This document shows positions 6,010 to 8,650 of a stretch of DNA of 8,650 bases, piece after piece (within the stretch, counting starts at the first letter, position 1; the number at the start of each line of letters is the position of its first letter). A program made the position numbers and the translations under genes. Source of the DNA: an uncultured Rhodobacterales bacterium (GTDB lineage: Bacteria; Pseudomonadota; Alphaproteobacteria; Rhodobacterales; Rhodobacteraceae); NCBI GenBank assembly GCA_937901055.1, contig CALCGO010000277.1, forward strand, positions 1 to 8,650, written 5' to 3'. The notes beneath the pieces were generated by a model that saw only the letters and a list, made by a program, of their open reading frames with translations, was not told where the DNA came from and did no database searches.

Positions 6010-6824
6010 ATGCTACAGCAGAAACATACGTAACTGAAGATGGCCGCACGATCGGTGGCACGGTTATGGAAATGAAAAACATCACCCTGAAGTTTGGTGG
6101 TGTAACCGCAATTTCGAACATCTCGTTCGATATCCGCGAGGGTGAAATTCGTGCGATTATCGGGCCAAACGGTGCGGGTAAATCCTCGATGTTGAACGTC
6201 ATCAACGGGTTTTATCATCCTCAAGAGGGTGAAATCTGGTTCCATGGCGAAAAACGTAAACCGATGAAACCGTATCAGATTGCCCATCAGGGTATCGCGC
6301 GGACATTCCAGAACATCGCTTTGTTCAAAGGTATGAGCACGCTCGATAACATCATGACCGGGCGGTTTACCCACATGAAAACAAACATGCTGATGCAGGC
6401 GATCTGGAAAGGTCCGGCGGAGCGTGAGGAAAACCTGAACCGCGATATCGTTGAACACGTAATCGACTTCCTTGAAATTCAGGCTATCCGTAAAACACCG
6501 GTTGGCCGCCTGCCCTATGGTTTGCAAAAACGCGTAGAACTTGGCCGTGCGCTGGCCGCACAACCAAAGCTTCTGCTGCTAGACGAACCAATGGCCGGCA
6601 TGAACGTCGAGGAAAAAGAGGACATGTCCCGCTTTATTCTGGATGTGAACGACGAGTTTGGCACCACGATCGCCCTGATCGAACACGACATGGGCGTGGT
6701 AATGGATATTTCGGACCGCGTTGTGGTTCTGGATTACGGTAAGAAAATTGGCGACGGAACGCCGGATGAAGTGCGCAACAATCAAGATGTGATCGACGCC
6801 TATCTTGGCGTGGCGCATGACTAG
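6006..6824 (+). CDS. livG: LivG-type ATP-binding protein of a HAAT-family ABC importer
   Basis: A 272-residue cytoplasmic ATPase that would power import through the LivH/LivM-type pore encoded downstream. Motifs in order: Walker A GPNGAGKSS (53-61), Q-loop RTFQN (Q102), signature LPYGLQKRVELGRA (169-182, replacing the textbook LSGGQ, as is common in this family), Walker B LLLLDEP (189-195, catalytic E194), D-loop MAGMN (196-200) and switch histidine H227. The residues around Q102 and the C-terminal DVIDAYLG (261-268) are typical of LivG. The ATG at 6006 overlaps the ligase stop as ATGA with GGAAGG 10 nt upstream. This start gives a 20-residue acidic extension before MEMKNITLKF; a start at 6066 is the alternative and resembles the usual LivG start. 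The symbol denotes the family; the substrate is not shown to be branched-chain amino acids. Confidence 0.93.
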   Translation: MNATAETYVTEDGRTIGGTVMEMKNITLKFGGVTAISNISFDIREGEIRAIIGPNGAGKSSMLNVINGFYHPQEGEIWFHGEKRKPMKPYQIAHQGIARTFQNIALFKGMSTLDNIMTGRFTHMKTNMLMQAIWKGPAEREENLNRDIVEHVIDFLEIQAIRKTPVGRLPYGLQKRVELGRALAAQPKLLLLDEPMAGMNVEEKEDMSRFILDVNDEFGTTIALIEHDMGVVMDISDRVVVLDYGKKIGDGTPDEVRNNQDVIDAYLGVAHD

Positions 6825-6836
6825 GGAGCATCAATA

Positions 6837-7829
6837 ATGTCAGCTAATTTCTTCTATACAATCGAGGTGATTGCGAACGGTCTTATGACCGGCGTGATGT
6901 ACTCGCTCGTGGCCCTAGGTTTTGTGCTTATCTTCAAGGCTTCCGGTGTTTTCAACTACGCACAAGGTGTTATGGCCCTGTTTGCGGCGATGACTTTGGT
7001 GGGTATTCAGACAGGCCAAGTACCGTTTGCGCACCTTATCAACGTTATGTTTGGCACGCATCTGGACAAGTTCGGGTGGGAAGTTCCGACTATACTTGCG
7101 ATCATTCTAGCGCTTATCGTGATGATCGGCTTTGCCTTCATCGTTGAACGCTACATCCTTAAACATCTGGTTAACCAAGACCCTATCATTCTGTTCATGG
7201 CCACCATCGGGCTGGCTTACTTCATGGAAGGTTTCGGCGACCTTATGTGGGGATCCGAAATCAAGAAGCTTGATGTGGGCTTGCCGCAAGGCGGAAACGT
7301 TTGGCTGGAAAATGCCACTGCCGGCTGGGCTGAAGGGTTCTACGGGTTCTATCTGGATAACCTTGATATGTGGGCGACCGCGATTGCGATTGTTCTGGTT
7401 GCCAGCCTAATCGTGTTCAGCAACTACACCAAAACAGGCCGCGCCCTTCGTGCGGTGGCCGATGATAACCAAGCCGCATTGTCGGTGGGTATCAGCCTTC
7501 GCACTATCTGGGTGATCGTTTGGTCGCTTGCCGGTTTCGTAGCCTTGGTTGCGGGTATCATGTGGGGTGCTAAATCGGGCGTACAATTCTCGTTGTCCTT
7601 GATCGCACTTAAAGCGTTGCCAGTGCTGATGCTGGGCGGGTTTACATCCATCCCCGGTGCTATCGTCGGCGGTATGATCATCGGTGTGGGCGAAAAATTG
7701 TTCGAATTCGCGATTGGGCCATACATTGGCGGCGCGACCGAAAACTGGTTTGCCTATGTATTGGCGCTGCTATTCCTCGTGTTCAGACCCCAAGGTCTGT
7801 TCGGCGAAAAGATCATCGAGAGGGTTTGA
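6837..7829 (+). CDS. livH: LivH-type inner-membrane permease of a HAAT-family ABC importer
   Basis: A 330-residue hydrophobic protein with about eight membrane segments. It carries the LivH hallmark FNYAQGVMALFAA (39-51, like the family's N(F/Y)AHGxxxMxGA) after the first helices. The cytoplasmic ATPase-contact loop is GRALRAVADDNQAALSVGI (201-219), and the C-terminus has FRPQGLFG (316-323). LivH proteins are usually near 290-310 residues; the extra length is in a loop after the second helix (about 58-82) and around 137-177. AGGGAG (6823-6828) lies 8 nt before the ATG, and the gap to the preceding gene is 12 bp, so it belongs to the same operon. It would form the pore with the LivM-type product. 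The substrate is inferred only from context (a ligase-linked acid). Confidence 0.93.
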   Translation: MSANFFYTIEVIANGLMTGVMYSLVALGFVLIFKASGVFNYAQGVMALFAAMTLVGIQTGQVPFAHLINVMFGTHLDKFGWEVPTILAIILALIVMIGFAFIVERYILKHLVNQDPIILFMATIGLAYFMEGFGDLMWGSEIKKLDVGLPQGGNVWLENATAGWAEGFYGFYLDNLDMWATAIAIVLVASLIVFSNYTKTGRALRAVADDNQAALSVGISLRTIWVIVWSLAGFVALVAGIMWGAKSGVQFSLSLIALKALPVLMLGGFTSIPGAIVGGMIIGVGEKLFEFAIGPYIGGATENWFAYVLALLFLVFRPQGLFGEKIIERV

Positions 7830-7832
7830 TCA

Positions 7833-8650
7833 ATGTTTTACCGTGAATCAGGTGATTACAAGACCACCTACGCCAAAGACACCCAGACCTTCCCGATCAA
7901 ACTGGATCGTGTTGGATACTATGTAATCCTTGCAGTGGCGTTCATTGCGATCCCTTTGCTTCTGATTACAGATGCTGGTGGTAGTGCGAACTACTGGACC
8001 AACGCTATCTTCCTGCCGTTTTTGATCTGGGCAATTGCCTCCATCGGGCTGAATATCCTTGTTGGGTATTGTGGTCAGCTAAGTCTGGGAAGTGGTGGTT
8101 TTATGGCTGTGGGCGCATATGCTTCCTACAAACTAATGACTGCATTTCCTGATCTGAGCATTCTGATCGTCGTCATTTTGTCAGGTGCGATCACGGCTGG
8201 TGTCGGCATCCTGTTTGGATTGCCTAGCCTGCGGATCAAAGGGTTTTATCTGGCGGTGGCAACACTTGCCGCGCAGTTCTTCCTTGTCTGGCTTTTCAAC
8301 AAAGTGCCTTGGTTCTACAACTATTCGGCCTCCGGTCAGATCAGTGCCCCTACCCGTTCAATTTTCGGGTTCGAAGTAACCGGTGCGACAGCGACGCCAG
8401 AAGCGAAATATTTGTTCTGTCTGGTTCTGCTAATCGGTGTAGCTTGGGTAGCTCGTAACCTTACACGTGGCCGGATTGGTCGCAGCTGGATGGCGATCCG
8501 TGATATGGATATTGCCGCTGAAATCATCGGCGTGGAGCCGCTGAAAACAAAGCTTACAGCTTTTGGTGTCAGCTCTTTCTTCGTCGGCATTGCGGGCTCG
8601 CTGTTCTTCGCGGTTTATCTCGGTGCGGTGGAAGTTGGCGAAGCCTTCGG
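7833..8650 (+). CDS. livM: LivM-type inner-membrane permease of a HAAT-family ABC importer (cut by window edge)
   Basis: The second pore subunit; 272 residues are visible and the gene continues past the right edge. The start ATG is 3 bp after the livH-type stop, with GAGAGGG (7818-7824) 8 nt upstream inside that gene. The N-terminus is a hydrophilic stretch of about 25 residues (MFYRESGDYKTTYAKDTQTF and on) before the first helix, which is common in the longer LivM forms. The family motif GLNILVGYCGQLSLGSGGF (72-90) follows, then GAY (94-96), LRIKGFYLAVATL (133-145), and the ATPase-contact loop GRSWMAIRDMDIAAEIIGV (216-234). About seven hydrophobic segments are seen before the cut. The C-terminal part, and probably the binding protein and LivF ATPase genes, lie downstream outside the window. 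Confidence 0.92.
   Translation, partial: MFYRESGDYKTTYAKDTQTFPIKLDRVGYYVILAVAFIAIPLLLITDAGGSANYWTNAIFLPFLIWAIASIGLNILVGYCGQLSLGSGGFMAVGAYASYKLMTAFPDLSILIVVILSGAITAGVGILFGLPSLRIKGFYLAVATLAAQFFLVWLFNKVPWFYNYSASGQISAPTRSIFGFEVTGATATPEAKYLFCLVLLIGVAWVARNLTRGRIGRSWMAIRDMDIAAEIIGVEPLKTKLTAFGVSSFFVGIAGSLFFAVYLGAVEVGEAF

Noticed and set aside
5685..6563. 292-residue minus-strand open frame across the ligase/LivG junction
   Set aside because: It is antisense to the conserved ends of the ligase and LivG, including Walker A and the K594 motif, and has no ribosome site or domain signal.

Overview
This window looks like chromosomal DNA from an alphaproteobacterium, most likely a marine Rhodobacteraceae (Roseobacter-group) species. 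That judgement rests on protein style, codon use of intermediate G+C, and the dense ABC-transporter operons; no rRNA or other phylogenetic marker is present. No tRNA, rRNA, CRISPR array, insertion sequence or phage gene was found.

Left half, minus strand (1-3386): the first part of a peptide/oligosaccharide-type (DppABC/OppABC-like) ABC importer operon. It reads from right to left: a secreted family 5 substrate-binding protein (1344-3386), a DppB/OppB-type permease (229-1233), then a DppC/OppC-type permease cut by the window edge (1-232). The two permease genes overlap by ATGA. The binding-protein gene is separated from them by 110 bp holding a strong stem-loop with no U-tract, an arrangement that commonly sets a higher binding-protein level. 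The ATPase genes would lie beyond position 1.

Middle (3387-4047): a 661-bp AT-rich divergent intergenic region. It holds the 5' leaders and promoters of both operons. It also has a clear 22-bp-period tandem repeat, a cluster of AATTGC inverted repeats near the binding-protein gene, TTTGC boxes near the ligase gene, and two doubtful small ORFs.

Right half, plus strand (4048-8650): a tightly packed operon of a long-chain-type acyl-CoA synthetase (AMP-binding) followed by LivG-, LivH- and LivM-type components of a hydrophobic/branched-chain amino acid (HAAT) family ABC importer. The last gene is cut by the window edge. Gene junctions are -4, +12 and +3 bp. The missing binding protein and LivF ATPase are expected just downstream. 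Because the ligase is the translationally coupled first gene, the transporter probably imports a carboxylic acid (fatty, aromatic or similar) that is activated to its CoA thioester on entry, rather than leucine/isoleucine/valine. This is inference from context.

The window is mostly ordinary transport machinery. The parts most worth a second look are the ligase-transporter coupling, the repeats in the intergenic region, and the acidic extensions at the ligase/LivG junction.
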